A stretch of 64,000 nucleotides of DNA. Source: Alkalicoccobacillus porphyridii. Lineage in GTDB: Bacteria; Bacillota; Bacilli; Bacillales; Bacillaceae_D. This document shows, piece after piece, positions 52,054 to 59,568 of this stretch. The position numbers were made by a program, and so were the translations under genes. Location: contig NZ_VLXZ01000004.1 of assembly GCF_007293315.1 (NCBI RefSeq), forward strand, positions 124,001 to 188,000. The letters are read 5' to 3'. The notes below the pieces were generated by a model. It worked only from the letters and a program-made list of their open reading frames with translations, was not told the DNA's origin and made no database searches. Position 1 is the first letter of the stretch. Every line of letters begins with the position of its first letter.

Positions 52054-52067
52054 CAAACAAACATTCG
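52054..52067 (-). promoter_or_regulatory. LexA-like box in the mrfB promoter
   Basis: Same 14-mer CGAATGTTTGTTTG as at mrfA, next to TACAAT (52069-52074); a TAGAAA -35 sits 17 bp before that -10. Identity with the mrfA site extends over 22 bp. Confidence 0.55.
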
Positions 52068-52087
52068 CTACAATGGTTAATTAGAAG

Positions 52088-53344
52088 ATGAAAGAATGGG
52101 GGATGAGCGTGCCTATTCGTGATAAGTTAAAGCGTTTAGAGAGTCATACAGGGCTAAAATCAAAAGATAATAAAATCGAACCGAAACCTTACTTACCTTC
52201 ACAGGATGTTCCATATCAACATCAATGGTCAAAGCTTGAAGCTACAATAAAATGGCTAGATGATCAATATGTGATCGTCCGTGATGTAGAGTATCCATTG
52301 CATACTATGCATGGTTCATTAGATTTTTCATCATTATATAAAGCTGTTCATGCTTGGAACGAAACTGAACAGAATCATCCACTTTCTTCAAAGGGATTAC
52401 AAGCGGAAGAGCTGTTGTTTTTTGATACGGAAACGACAGGTCTCTACACTGGAGCGGGGCACCACATCTTTCTATTAGGCTACGCACAGATAAAACAGTC
52501 AAAAGTGCATGTGAAGCAATACCTACTACCCGGACCAGAGTCGGAGGCAGCTCTTTATTATCATTTTTTATCTGACGCTAGTGAGCTGCGTCATTTAGTT
52601 ACGTATAATGGTAAAGCCTTTGATTGGCCACAGGTGAAAACAAGACATGCGTTCGTGCGTGATCAAGTTCCAAAGCTACCTGCATTTGGCCATTTTGATT
52701 TATTACATGCTTCGCGCCGGTTATGGAAAAATGAATTGCCTTCCTGCAAACTAGCTGTTGTGGAAGAAGAGATATTAGACGTGTACCGAGAGCATGATAC
52801 ACTAAGCTATCTAGTACCTATGATGTATTTTGATTTTGTGAAAGAACAGTCACCGGATTTAATGGAGGGGGTCTTGAAACACCACGAGACTGATTTGCTC
52901 TCCCTCATTACTTTATATAGCCAATTAACCTTCAAGATACTTGATTGCTCAGAAAAGAAACTGACAGGTAACGAGCATTATGAAATAGGAAGATGGTTTG
53001 CTGCAATGGAAGAAGAGGAGAAGGCCACTTATCATCTTGAAAAAGCATTAAATGATAAAACAGAACCAAAAAGCTTATATGAACTAGCTTTACTTAGAAA
53101 AAAACAAAAGAAATTTGATCAAGCCCTTTCTCACTTTCAACAGGTCTGCCAAACAAGCTATAAAAAAATAGACGCAGCTGTGGAGTGTGCGATGATTTAT
53201 GAACACCAATACAAACAGATAAATGAAGCGATACATTTTACGCAAATGGCACTAGATGAAGCATCTAGCTCTAACAATGCTAAAGTAGAGCGGGACATTC
53301 AATTAAGATTAGCTAGATTAAAAAAGAAGCAGGCGAAGAAATAA
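52088..53344 (+). CDS. mrfB: MrfB (YprB) DnaQ-like exonuclease with TPR-like tail
   Basis: About 418 aa. The start is uncertain: ATG 52088, ATG 52103 or GTG 52109, the last best spaced from GGGGGAT. DEDDh exonuclease motifs FFDTETTGLYTG (~115), HLVTYNGKAFDWP, and the C-terminal Asp in LKHHETDLLSL. Residues ~300-415 are TPR-like helices (LYELALLRKKQKKFDQALSHF). With MrfA it excises mitomycin-damaged DNA in B. subtilis. Confidence 0.9.
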   Translation: MKEWGMSVPIRDKLKRLESHTGLKSKDNKIEPKPYLPSQDVPYQHQWSKLEATIKWLDDQYVIVRDVEYPLHTMHGSLDFSSLYKAVHAWNETEQNHPLSSKGLQAEELLFFDTETTGLYTGAGHHIFLLGYAQIKQSKVHVKQYLLPGPESEAALYYHFLSDASELRHLVTYNGKAFDWPQVKTRHAFVRDQVPKLPAFGHFDLLHASRRLWKNELPSCKLAVVEEEILDVYREHDTLSYLVPMMYFDFVKEQSPDLMEGVLKHHETDLLSLITLYSQLTFKILDCSEKKLTGNEHYEIGRWFAAMEEEEKATYHLEKALNDKTEPKSLYELALLRKKQKKFDQALSHFQQVCQTSYKKIDAAVECAMIYEHQYKQINEAIHFTQMALDEASSSNNAKVERDIQLRLARLKKKQAKK

Positions 53345-53504
53345 AAGTCCGCTATTTCCTGGGCAAGCGCATAAAAAGCGGACTTTCAGCATTTTTCTTC
53401 TTATCAGCTAACGAAGATTGTAGGAATCTGTAGAAATGTATGAAAATCAATAGATAAACTGCTTTTTTACATTCAGCTAAGGTAAAATAGGTCATACAAC
53501 TAGT

Positions 53505-53532
53505 ACACATGTGCTGACATCAACATAGGTTA
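53505..53532 (+). promoter_or_regulatory. Sigma-K type promoter of cotD
   Basis: -10 CATAGGTTA (53524-53532) fits CATANNNTA exactly, with an AC -35 at 53505-53508, spacer 15-17 bp. A mother-cell-specific late sporulation promoter is expected for a coat gene. Confidence 0.6.
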
Positions 53533-53568
53533 TTAGTGATTCTAAATATAAAAGGAGGCACTAAACCT

Positions 53569-54054
53569 ATGTATGGAAAGCATAAGAAACACTGTAAACC
53601 CTGTAACCCTACAATGCCTGCGTACACTCAAAAACCAACAACAACCAAGATGATGCCGGCAGTTGTTCATCCTACAAAGCATAGTGTAGTCGAAAAAACA
53701 TGTGAATATATTGTACCTGAGGTTCATCCAACTCATACGGATTATGTAACAAACCATGTATATAAACATGTTCATAGCTGTCCTCATACTGAATCTGCGT
53801 ATGAGAATATCAGTAACCAACAATTTGTCAGCAATAATGCACCAGTAATGGGCGCCCAGAGTAACATGCCTGTGATGGGAGCTCAAAGCAATGCACCCGT
53901 AATGGGAGCTCAAAGTAATATGCCTATAATGGGAGCTCAAAACAATGCGCCTGTGATGGGAGCTCAAAGTAATATGCCCGTAATGGGAGCTCAAAATAAC
54001 ATGCCTAATTGGCCTGTAATGGGAGCTCAATCAGGTAAAAAGAAACGTTGGTAA
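53569..54054 (+). CDS. cotD: CotD-family spore coat protein with C-terminal tandem repeats
   Basis: 161 aa from ATG 53569 (AAAGGAGGCAC upstream). The N-terminal half is Cys/His/Pro/Thr-rich with VHPTHTDYVTNHVYKHVH and CPHTES, the CotD signature. Residues 90-155 are seven ~9-residue units N(A/M)PVMGAQ(S/N), then a basic GKKKRW end. The repeat tail is absent from B. subtilis CotD as I remember it. Inner-coat protein, crosslinkable by its many His/Cys residues. Terminator at 54060. Confidence 0.85.
   Translation: MYGKHKKHCKPCNPTMPAYTQKPTTTKMMPAVVHPTKHSVVEKTCEYIVPEVHPTHTDYVTNHVYKHVHSCPHTESAYENISNQQFVSNNAPVMGAQSNMPVMGAQSNAPVMGAQSNMPIMGAQNNAPVMGAQSNMPVMGAQNNMPNWPVMGAQSGKKKRW
53836..54033 (+). repeat. 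27-bp tandem repeat in cotD
   Basis: Seven units encoding NAPVMGAQS / NMPVMGAQ(S/N), with alanine and methionine alternating at the second position; the last unit carries a short NW insertion. Codons such as GGAGCTCAA are nearly invariant. Confidence 0.92.
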
Positions 54055-54059
54055 ATGTC

Positions 54060-54098
54060 ATTCACAAGATGGACCTATGGTCCATCTTGTGAAATTTT
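54060..54098 (+). terminator. Terminator of cotD
   Basis: TTCACAAGATGGAC-CTATG-GTCCATCTTGTGAA followed by ATTTTAT; 14-bp perfect stem. Confidence 0.8.
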
Positions 54099-54120
54099 AT
54101 AACAAAGGAGTGGAACGTTT

Positions 54121-54672
54121 TTGTATCGGTCGGTTTTAATCACTGGATATAAGCCTCACGAGTTAGGTGTGTTTGATAAAGAACATCCTGGTATTAAATA
54201 CATAAAAAAAGCAATCGAATATAGATTAATTCCACTGATTGAAGAAGGTACAGAATGGTTTGTCATTAGCGGGCAGCTTGGAGTAGAGTTATGGGCAGCT
54301 GAGGTCGTTTTAGAGCTGAAGTCTACTTATTCTCATATTAAGTTAGCCGTGTTGCCACCATTTCTAAACCAAGAGGATCAATGGAAAGAAGCTTCCCAAC
54401 AGCAGTACCGCCTTGCTTTAGAACAAGCTGATCTTGTTAAACCTATAACCAATCGAGTGTACGAGAGTCCTGCTCAACTTCGACAAAAAAATGACTTTCT
54501 TATTACGAAGTCAGATGCTCTATTGGTTCTTTATGACGAAGATCACCCGGGAACGCCAACATTTTACCTAGAGCCAGCTCGCAAGAAACAAACACAGGCT
54601 GAATATGATATTATATACATAACACCAGATGATATTGAGGATGCAAGAAGAAATGAAGAAGATCAATTTTAA
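54121..54672 (+). CDS. ypsA: YpsA family protein (DUF1273)
   Basis: 183 aa, Rossmann-like (SLOG/DprA-related) fold with LITGYKPHELG, ISGQLGVELWAAE and the ADLV/ITKSDALLVLYD strands. In B. subtilis YpsA protects from oxidative stress and its overproduction inhibits division, in conjunction with GpsB next door. TTG start with AAAGGAGTGG upstream. Nucleotide-type ligand binding is inferred from the fold. Confidence 0.88.
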   Translation: MYRSVLITGYKPHELGVFDKEHPGIKYIKKAIEYRLIPLIEEGTEWFVISGQLGVELWAAEVVLELKSTYSHIKLAVLPPFLNQEDQWKEASQQQYRLALEQADLVKPITNRVYESPAQLRQKNDFLITKSDALLVLYDEDHPGTPTFYLEPARKKQTQAEYDIIYITPDDIEDARRNEEDQF

Positions 54673-54771
54673 AGTATAGAATTGTTTATTGAATCGAAAT
54701 TGACTTTTTAATAGACTTTTGAAAAAATATAGTCAATAACATGTAGTTTAGACTAAGCAGGGGTGATACGT

Positions 54772-55089
54772 GTGAGTAACCAGGAAATTAAGCATTCAGC
54801 AAAGGAAATTCTTAATAAAGATTTTAAAACAGGCATGAGAGGATACAATCAAGATGAGGTAGATAAGTTTCTTGATTCCATTATTCAAGATTATGAATTA
54901 TTTCAGAAGAAAATCGAGCAGCTTGAACAAGAAAATCAGCAGCTCCGTAAAGAGAATAAAAAGCTTCAGGACCGTCCGTCAAGACAGGCTCAACCTGCGG
55001 CCCCATCAAACAATAATACGAACTATGATATCTTACAACGCCTATCGAATCTCGAGAAAAAGGTGTTCGGCAGCAAAATGTATGAATAG
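54772..55089 (+). CDS. gpsB: Cell division and peptidoglycan regulator GpsB
   Basis: 105 aa from GTG 54772 (AGGGGTGATAC upstream). The DivIVA-like lipid-binding N-terminal domain [22 protein letters not shown] is followed by a coiled coil (~45-70), a Pro/Ala/Asn linker, and the C-terminal trimerising segment [14 protein letters not shown]. It shuttles PBP1 between septum and side wall. ypsA lies upstream and rnpB downstream, as in B. subtilis. Confidence 0.94.
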   Translation: MSNQEIKHSAKEILNKDFKTGMRGYNQDEVDKFLDSIIQDYELFQKKIEQLEQENQQLRKENKKLQDRPSRQAQPAAPSNNNTNYDILQRLSNLEKKVFGSKMYE

Positions 55090-55105
55090 GTAATGGAGGT
55101 TTAGT

Positions 55106-55504
55106 TTGATTGAGGTCTATTTTGATGGAGCAAGTGCTGGTCAAGCTGGTCGATCAGGAGCTGGTATTTTTATCAATTTTAAGGATGGTCGAATTGAAGA
55201 ACACTCTATTCCTCTAGAAGAGATGTCTAATCATGAAGCGGAATATGAAGCCTTTCTGCTGGCACTAAACAGATGTATTGAGCTTGGCATCACTAAGGCT
55301 TCCTTTCGTACGGATTCTCAATTGATTGATGAAGCGGTAGAGAAACAATTCGTTCGTAATCCTTTATACAAACCCTATTTGGCGTCCGCTCTAAAGAAAA
55401 TAGATCAATTTGAACTATTTTACCTTAAGTGGATTCCAAGTAAAACTAACCGTAATGCGGATCGATTAGCAAGACTTGCGGTTGAAAAGCAAAAACGTAA
55501 ATAA
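55106..55504 (+). CDS. ypdQ: RNase HI-like protein (YpdQ type)
   Basis: 132 aa. The four RNase H acidic positions appear in place: D in YFDGASAG, E in SNHEAEYEA, D in FRTDSQL and D in NRNADRLA. Length matches B. subtilis YpdQ. TTG start with AATGGAGG upstream, 16 bp after gpsB. Hydrolysis of RNA in RNA:DNA hybrids is the family activity; some paralogues lack it. Confidence 0.83.
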   Translation: MIEVYFDGASAGQAGRSGAGIFINFKDGRIEEHSIPLEEMSNHEAEYEAFLLALNRCIELGITKASFRTDSQLIDEAVEKQFVRNPLYKPYLASALKKIDQFELFYLKWIPSKTNRNADRLARLAVEKQKRK

Positions 55505-55515
55505 CGAAGAGGTAG

Positions 55516-55544
55516 TTGCACTCTTTTGTGGATCCGTATATAAT
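55516..55544 (+). promoter_or_regulatory. rnpB promoter
   Basis: TTGCAC (55516-55521), 17-bp spacer, TATAAT (55539-55544). Confidence 0.85.
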
Positions 55545-55574
55545 AGATAAGCGCGACTAGCGTATCAGGTTCAA

Positions 55575-55972
55575 GTTAAGCATTCAGGTGGCCGCTGTGC
55601 TTAAGTGCATAGAGGAAAGTCCATGCTCGCACGGGCTGAGATGCCCGTAGTGTTCGTGCCTAGCCAATTCATAAGCTAGGGTAGCCAGGTTTATGGCTAA
55701 CGGCAGGAGGAATACCTACGTCCTTTGGATATGGTAGACACTCCTTGAAAGTGCCACAGTGACGGAGTCCGTTTGGAAACAGACGGAGTGGAACGAGGTA
55801 AACCCCTCGAGCGAGAAACCCAAAATTAGGTAGGGGCATTTTTCGGTTTGGAATTGAACAAAACCGGAAGAACAGAATGTATTCTGTAGATAGATGGTCA
55901 CCACCAGCGTACGAGGTTCATCACCGCTTGCAGTACAACGGAACAGAACATGGCTTATCGAATGCTTAACGA
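55575..55972 (+). ncRNA. rnpB: RNase P RNA, type B
   Basis: About 398 nt. Contains the near-universal GAGGAAAGTCCATGCTCGC and ATGCCCGTAGTGTTCGTGCC, the internal GCCACAGTGACGGAGTC, GGTAAACCCCTCGAGCGAG, AGATAGATGGTCACC and GTACAACGGAACAGAACATGG. P1 can form between GTTAAGCATTC at the 5' end and GAATGCTTAAC at the 3' end. It is the catalytic RNA that matures tRNA 5' ends. Ends approximate. Confidence 0.96.
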
Positions 55973-55994
55973 TGCAAAGCCGATTGTAGTTAAA

Positions 55995-56027
55995 CAAAAT
56001 CCCTCTAGCAGGGATTTTTTTGTTTTG
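55995..56027 (+). terminator. rnpB terminator
   Basis: AAATCCCT-CTAGC-AGGGATTTTTTTGTTTTG. Confidence 0.88.
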
Positions 56028-56146
56028 TCTGAATCCTTTATTACCCGCACGCATTAATGTGCAAAAATTTATGTTTACACCTTCTGTAAATTCTATTAAC
56101 ATAAGTAATAGTTAAGTAGTCGATAGATAATAGAGGGGTGTCCAGT

Positions 56147-57136
56147 ATGAATAGAAAATGGGGAATGATCATTTCAGCTTCAGTTGCTTTAAGTGCTTTA
56201 GCAGCCTGTGGCAACGGAGATAATAGCAATGGAGATGAGGCGACAGTTGTTATTGGAGCCACTCAAATTGTGGAGCACCCTTCACTTGATGCGGCCTATG
56301 CTGGGTTTCAGCAGGCCATTGAAGATGCGGGGATAACGGCTGAATTTAAATTTCAGTCTGCACAAGGGGATCCGAATAACTCCTCAACCATTGCAACAAA
56401 TTTTGTATCAGATGGGGTCGATATGATTTTTGCTAATTCAACGCCAAGTGCGATTAGTGCGTTGCAAGCTACACAGGACATTCCCATCGTGTTTACTTCT
56501 GTTACTGATCCTGTCGAAGCGGGTCTTGTAGCAGCGTTAGATGAGCCGGGTGAAAATATTACAGGCGTTCGCGACTTACATCCTGAAGCTATCGACGAAA
56601 CAGTTGCCTTTATTAATGAGAACTTTCCAGATTCAACAGTCGGTCTCGTATACAACGCTGGTGAATCAAACTCAGTTGTTCAAATTAATGCCATTAATGA
56701 AGCTGTAGAAGGCACGTCTCTATCAACAACGGAACGAACTGTTGCTACGTCTGCTGATGTTCAGTCTGCTGTGGCTGCACTCGCCGAGGATGCGGATGTG
56801 TTCTACTTGGTGACAGATAATACGGTCATCTCTGCGTTAGAATCCATTGTTGGAATATCAAACGATCGAGGCATCCCTTTAATTGCGAGTGACCCAGAAT
56901 CTCTTGGATCAGGAGCGTTTGCCGCATTTGGAGTAGATTTTCATACGCTTGGTTACCAAGCGGGAGAGATAGCTGCTAGCATTCTAAATGATGAAAGTGC
57001 TCCATCTGACATTCCGGTTGGTTCACCTGCTGAGATTAATCTAGTCATTAATCGGGAGGCTGCAGAAGCTCAAGGGATTGAATGGAATGAAGACTGGGAA
57101 GACGCTGCACAAACATATGAATCAAACGAACAATAA
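56147..57136 (+). CDS. ABC transporter substrate-binding lipoprotein (TrpX-like, pfam04392)
   Basis: 329 aa from ATG 56147 (GAGGGGTG upstream). Lipobox LAAC near residue 23. Type-I periplasmic binding fold with VVIGATQIVEHPSLD, VDMIFANSTPSAIS, GITGVRD-type hinge and YLVTDNTVISAL. Members bind tryptophan, tyrosine or other aromatic/purine-like ligands; no T-box is seen upstream, so a tryptophan role is unproven. First gene of a three-gene transporter operon. Confidence 0.88.
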   Translation: MNRKWGMIISASVALSALAACGNGDNSNGDEATVVIGATQIVEHPSLDAAYAGFQQAIEDAGITAEFKFQSAQGDPNNSSTIATNFVSDGVDMIFANSTPSAISALQATQDIPIVFTSVTDPVEAGLVAALDEPGENITGVRDLHPEAIDETVAFINENFPDSTVGLVYNAGESNSVVQINAINEAVEGTSLSTTERTVATSADVQSAVAALAEDADVFYLVTDNTVISALESIVGISNDRGIPLIASDPESLGSGAFAAFGVDFHTLGYQAGEIAASILNDESAPSDIPVGSPAEINLVINREAAEAQGIEWNEDWEDAAQTYESNEQ

Positions 57137-57141
57137 ATTCG

Positions 57142-57179
57142 AGACCGGCCTACCGCTTCGGAAGGTCGGTTTTCTTTTC
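57142..57179 (+). terminator. Intercistronic hairpin, possible attenuator
   Basis: GACCGGCCT...AAGGTCGGTTTTCTTTT between the binding-protein and permease genes. Partial termination here would give excess binding protein over permease. Confidence 0.65.
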
Positions 57180-57199
57180 AATTAAGGAGTGGGGTTAAC

Positions 57200-58195
57200 A
57201 TGCTTGCAATGTACGGTGCTTTAGAGCTCGGCTTTATATATGCACTTATGGCACTTGGTGTTTATATGACTTTTCGAATCTTGGATTTTCCCGATTTAAC
57301 GGTTGATGGTAGTTTTGTTACTGGAGCTGCCGTAGCGGCACTCGCCATTGTAAATGGAGTTGACCCAATTTTCGCAACCGTGATGGCTGTGCTTTCTGGA
57401 TTTATTGCGGGGTGTTTCACAGGCTTACTTCATACAAAAGGAAATATTAATCCGTTACTCGCTGGAATATTAATGATGATCGCTTTGTATTCAATTAATT
57501 TACGCATAATGGGTATGCCTAGAATTTCACTATTAAATGAACCAACTATCTTCGCTCATGTTCGTGAAGGCTGGAATGCGCTTGGGATTGATGACGCTCT
57601 TCGTTCTCTCTTCCAAGGCATGGGCATGACGAATCTTCCTTCTACATGGTCGTTATTATTCGTAATGGTTGTTGTGATTGTGATCATTAAAGTCATTATG
57701 GATTATTTCTTGAAAACAGAGGTTGGGCTTGCTATTCGTGCAACAGGTGATAACAAACGCATGATTCGCAGCTTTTCCGCTAATACCGATCATCTAATCA
57801 TTCTGGCGTTAGGTCTTTCCAATGCGCTTGTTGCTTTTTCAGGTTCTCTTATTGCGCAAAGGGACGGTTTCGCAGACGCAGGCATGGGTATTGGTATGAT
57901 TATTATTGGACTCGCTTCTGTCATTATTGGAGAAGCACTGTTTGGCACAAAATCTATTTTCAGAACGACAATAGCTGTCATTTGCGGAGCGATTATTTAT
58001 CGAATTGTTGTAGCGCTCGCTTTAAAAGTAGATTTTTTAGAAGCAGGAGATATGAAGTTGATAACTGCTGTGCTCGTAATAGTGGCGCTTATTTCACCAA
58101 GAATTATTGAAAAACAACGAGAGCGGCGTAAACGAAAACTAAAGCATCAACTTGCTAAACAAGAGGGGGGTGGAGAACATGCTGGATCTGCATAA
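57200..58195 (+). CDS. ABC transporter permease (TrpY-like, LivM/RbsC group)
   Basis: 331 aa with about eight membrane helices. Typical segments are FRILDFPDLTVDGSF, NPLLAGILMMIALYSINLRIMG, GLAIRATGDNKRMIRSFSAN and GFADAGMGIGMIIIGLASVIIGEALFG. Basic C-terminal tail KQRERRKRKLKHQ. AAGGAGTGGGG precedes the ATG. The ATPase gene start overlaps its end by 17 nt. Confidence 0.9.
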   Translation: MLAMYGALELGFIYALMALGVYMTFRILDFPDLTVDGSFVTGAAVAALAIVNGVDPIFATVMAVLSGFIAGCFTGLLHTKGNINPLLAGILMMIALYSINLRIMGMPRISLLNEPTIFAHVREGWNALGIDDALRSLFQGMGMTNLPSTWSLLFVMVVVIVIIKVIMDYFLKTEVGLAIRATGDNKRMIRSFSANTDHLIILALGLSNALVAFSGSLIAQRDGFADAGMGIGMIIIGLASVIIGEALFGTKSIFRTTIAVICGAIIYRIVVALALKVDFLEAGDMKLITAVLVIVALISPRIIEKQRERRKRKLKHQLAKQEGGGEHAGSA

Positions 58196-58973
58196 TGTCG
58201 CTTTGACATTTAACGAAGGAACGCCTGATGAGAAAAAAGCCCTTCAATCTATTAAACTGCATATGAAAAAAGGTGAATTCATCACGATTATTGGCAGTAA
58301 CGGGGCAGGGAAATCAACACTAATGAATGTGATCTCAGGTGCATTATTACCTGATCAAGGGGATATTCAAATTGACGGTCAGACCGTGATCCGTCACCAG
58401 GAATACAAACGTTCTACGTTTATTGGCAGAGTGTTCCAGGATCCTATGGCTGGCACCGCTCCCTCGATGACCATTGAAGAAAACCTGGCAATAGCCTATT
58501 CTAGAAACAAAAAAAGAACACTCAAGCTAGGTGTTACTAAGCAAAGGAGAGACTTTTTTAAAGAATCTCTCGAGACGCTTCACCTCGGTTTGGAGAATCG
58601 CTTTACAGCAAAGGTAGGATTGCTCTCAGGCGGTGAAAGACAAGCTTTATCGCTTCTAATGGCTACTTTCACGGAACCAAAAATTTTACTTCTTGATGAG
58701 CATACAGCGGCTCTTGATCCATCTAGAGCGGAGCTTATCACGTCCCTTACTCGAGATATTGTCTCTAAGTTTAATTTGACCACATTAATGGTTACTCATA
58801 ACATGCAACAGGCATTGGATTTGGGTAATCGTTTAATTATGATGGATCAGGGTCAAATCATTTTAGATATTCCTGAATCAGAGAAGCAACGCCTTACGGT
58901 TGAAGGCCTGCTACAAGAATTCAAACGAATCCGCGGTACACAAATGGAAAATGATCGCGCTGTTTTAGGATAA
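58179..58973 (+). CDS. ABC transporter ATP-binding protein (TrpZ-like)
   Basis: 264 aa from ATG 58179 with GGGGGGTGGAG upstream. Walker A GSNGAGKST, signature LSGGERQALSLL, Walker B ILLLDEHTAALDP (DEH, as in this subfamily), and MVTHNMQQAL. Completes the transporter begun at 56147. Terminator directly after. Confidence 0.92.
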   Translation: MLDLHNVALTFNEGTPDEKKALQSIKLHMKKGEFITIIGSNGAGKSTLMNVISGALLPDQGDIQIDGQTVIRHQEYKRSTFIGRVFQDPMAGTAPSMTIEENLAIAYSRNKKRTLKLGVTKQRRDFFKESLETLHLGLENRFTAKVGLLSGGERQALSLLMATFTEPKILLLDEHTAALDPSRAELITSLTRDIVSKFNLTTLMVTHNMQQALDLGNRLIMMDQGQIILDIPESEKQRLTVEGLLQEFKRIRGTQMENDRAVLG

Positions 58974-58983
58974 GGATTAATAG

Positions 58984-59025
58984 AAAAGGAGAACGACTTG
59001 AAAGTGGGTCGTTCTCCTTTTTTTG
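58984..59025 (+). terminator. Terminator of the ABC operon
   Basis: AAAAGGAGAACGAC...GTCGTTCTCCTTTTTTT; 13-bp stem. Confidence 0.92.
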
Positions 59026-59077
59026 ATTGGGGTGTGGGGTTGAAGCTCTTATGATTGTGTAAATACTAATTTCAATA

Positions 59078-59458
59078 CCTACCCTAAAACAAGCGGACAA
59101 AATAGGAGGGCAGACACCTGCAGGATGAACAGGAAGTTCACTGAAAAACTATCCTTATAAGATTGCGAACTTTCATCAATTGTATAAGTCGGAACGTTAG
59201 CGGAAGGAGAAACCGTAGACTCCTGCGGAACAGAACGAGTCTGAAGACATCGAAGTGGTGGTTTTCCAATTCGAGGGCTGAGGCCGTTCCCGCGGAAAGC
59301 GAAGGGTTCTCCTGTAGCGGCGCCATTCAGCCATTCTTACATGACTTTTTCAATTGCCTCGATGAAAATGTTCATTGAGATGAAAGTGCGTAGTCTGTTA
59401 GCGCGGATACTACCGAGGTAAGCGTGCCCCCATTTTCGGGAGCAGCAGACGAAGAATC
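59078..59458 (+). repeat. Composite repeat, copy 5 (full, inner element inverted)
   Basis: Left arm AAGCGGACAAAATAGGAGGG and right arm GCCCCCATTTTCGGGAGCAG are in the same orientation as copy 1, but the insert between them is reversed. Fills most of the gap between the ABC operon and ypsC. No terminator of the AAGCTGAA type follows on the right. Confidence 0.82.
59134..59360 (-). mobile_element. MITE-like inner element inside repeat copy 5, opposite orientation
   Basis: 227 bp between GATGAACAGG (59124-59133) and GATGAAAATG (59361-59370). Read on the minus strand it aligns with the copy 1 insert: the + strand shows GAGGGCTGAGGCCGTTCCC where copy 1 has its complement. Apical stem TCGAAGTGG/CCAATTCGA at 59250-59274. 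Confidence 0.75.
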
Positions 59459-59505
59459 AAAACAAATTTACACTTAAGCCTGTCCTCCCAATCTCAGTTC
59501 ATTTC

Positions 59506-59543
59506 TTGTCAGCGCTTGTTCCAGCCCGTATAATAGAACAAGC
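59506..59543 (+). promoter_or_regulatory. ypsC promoter with inverted repeat around the -10
   Basis: TTGTCA (59506-59511), 17-bp spacer, TATAAT (59529-59534). A perfect 8-bp inverted repeat GCTTGTTC (59514-59521) / GAACAAGC (59536-59543) brackets the -10, so a regulator could occlude it. Confidence 0.65.
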
Positions 59544-59568
59544 TGAAACAAAGAAGGAGTTTTGAAGG

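Noticed and set aside
53542-54030. 162-codon open frame on the minus strand opposite cotD
   Set aside because: Artefact of the tandem repeats being open in several frames; no ribosome site, and the plus-strand CotD is well supported.
56028-56146. T-box before the TrpX-like ABC operon
   Set aside because: No conserved T-box or specifier stem; only AT-rich leader after the rnpB terminator.
59138-59378. Open frames on both strands within repeat copy 5
   Set aside because: They follow the palindrome and have no ribosome sites; the equivalent frames are broken in other copies.
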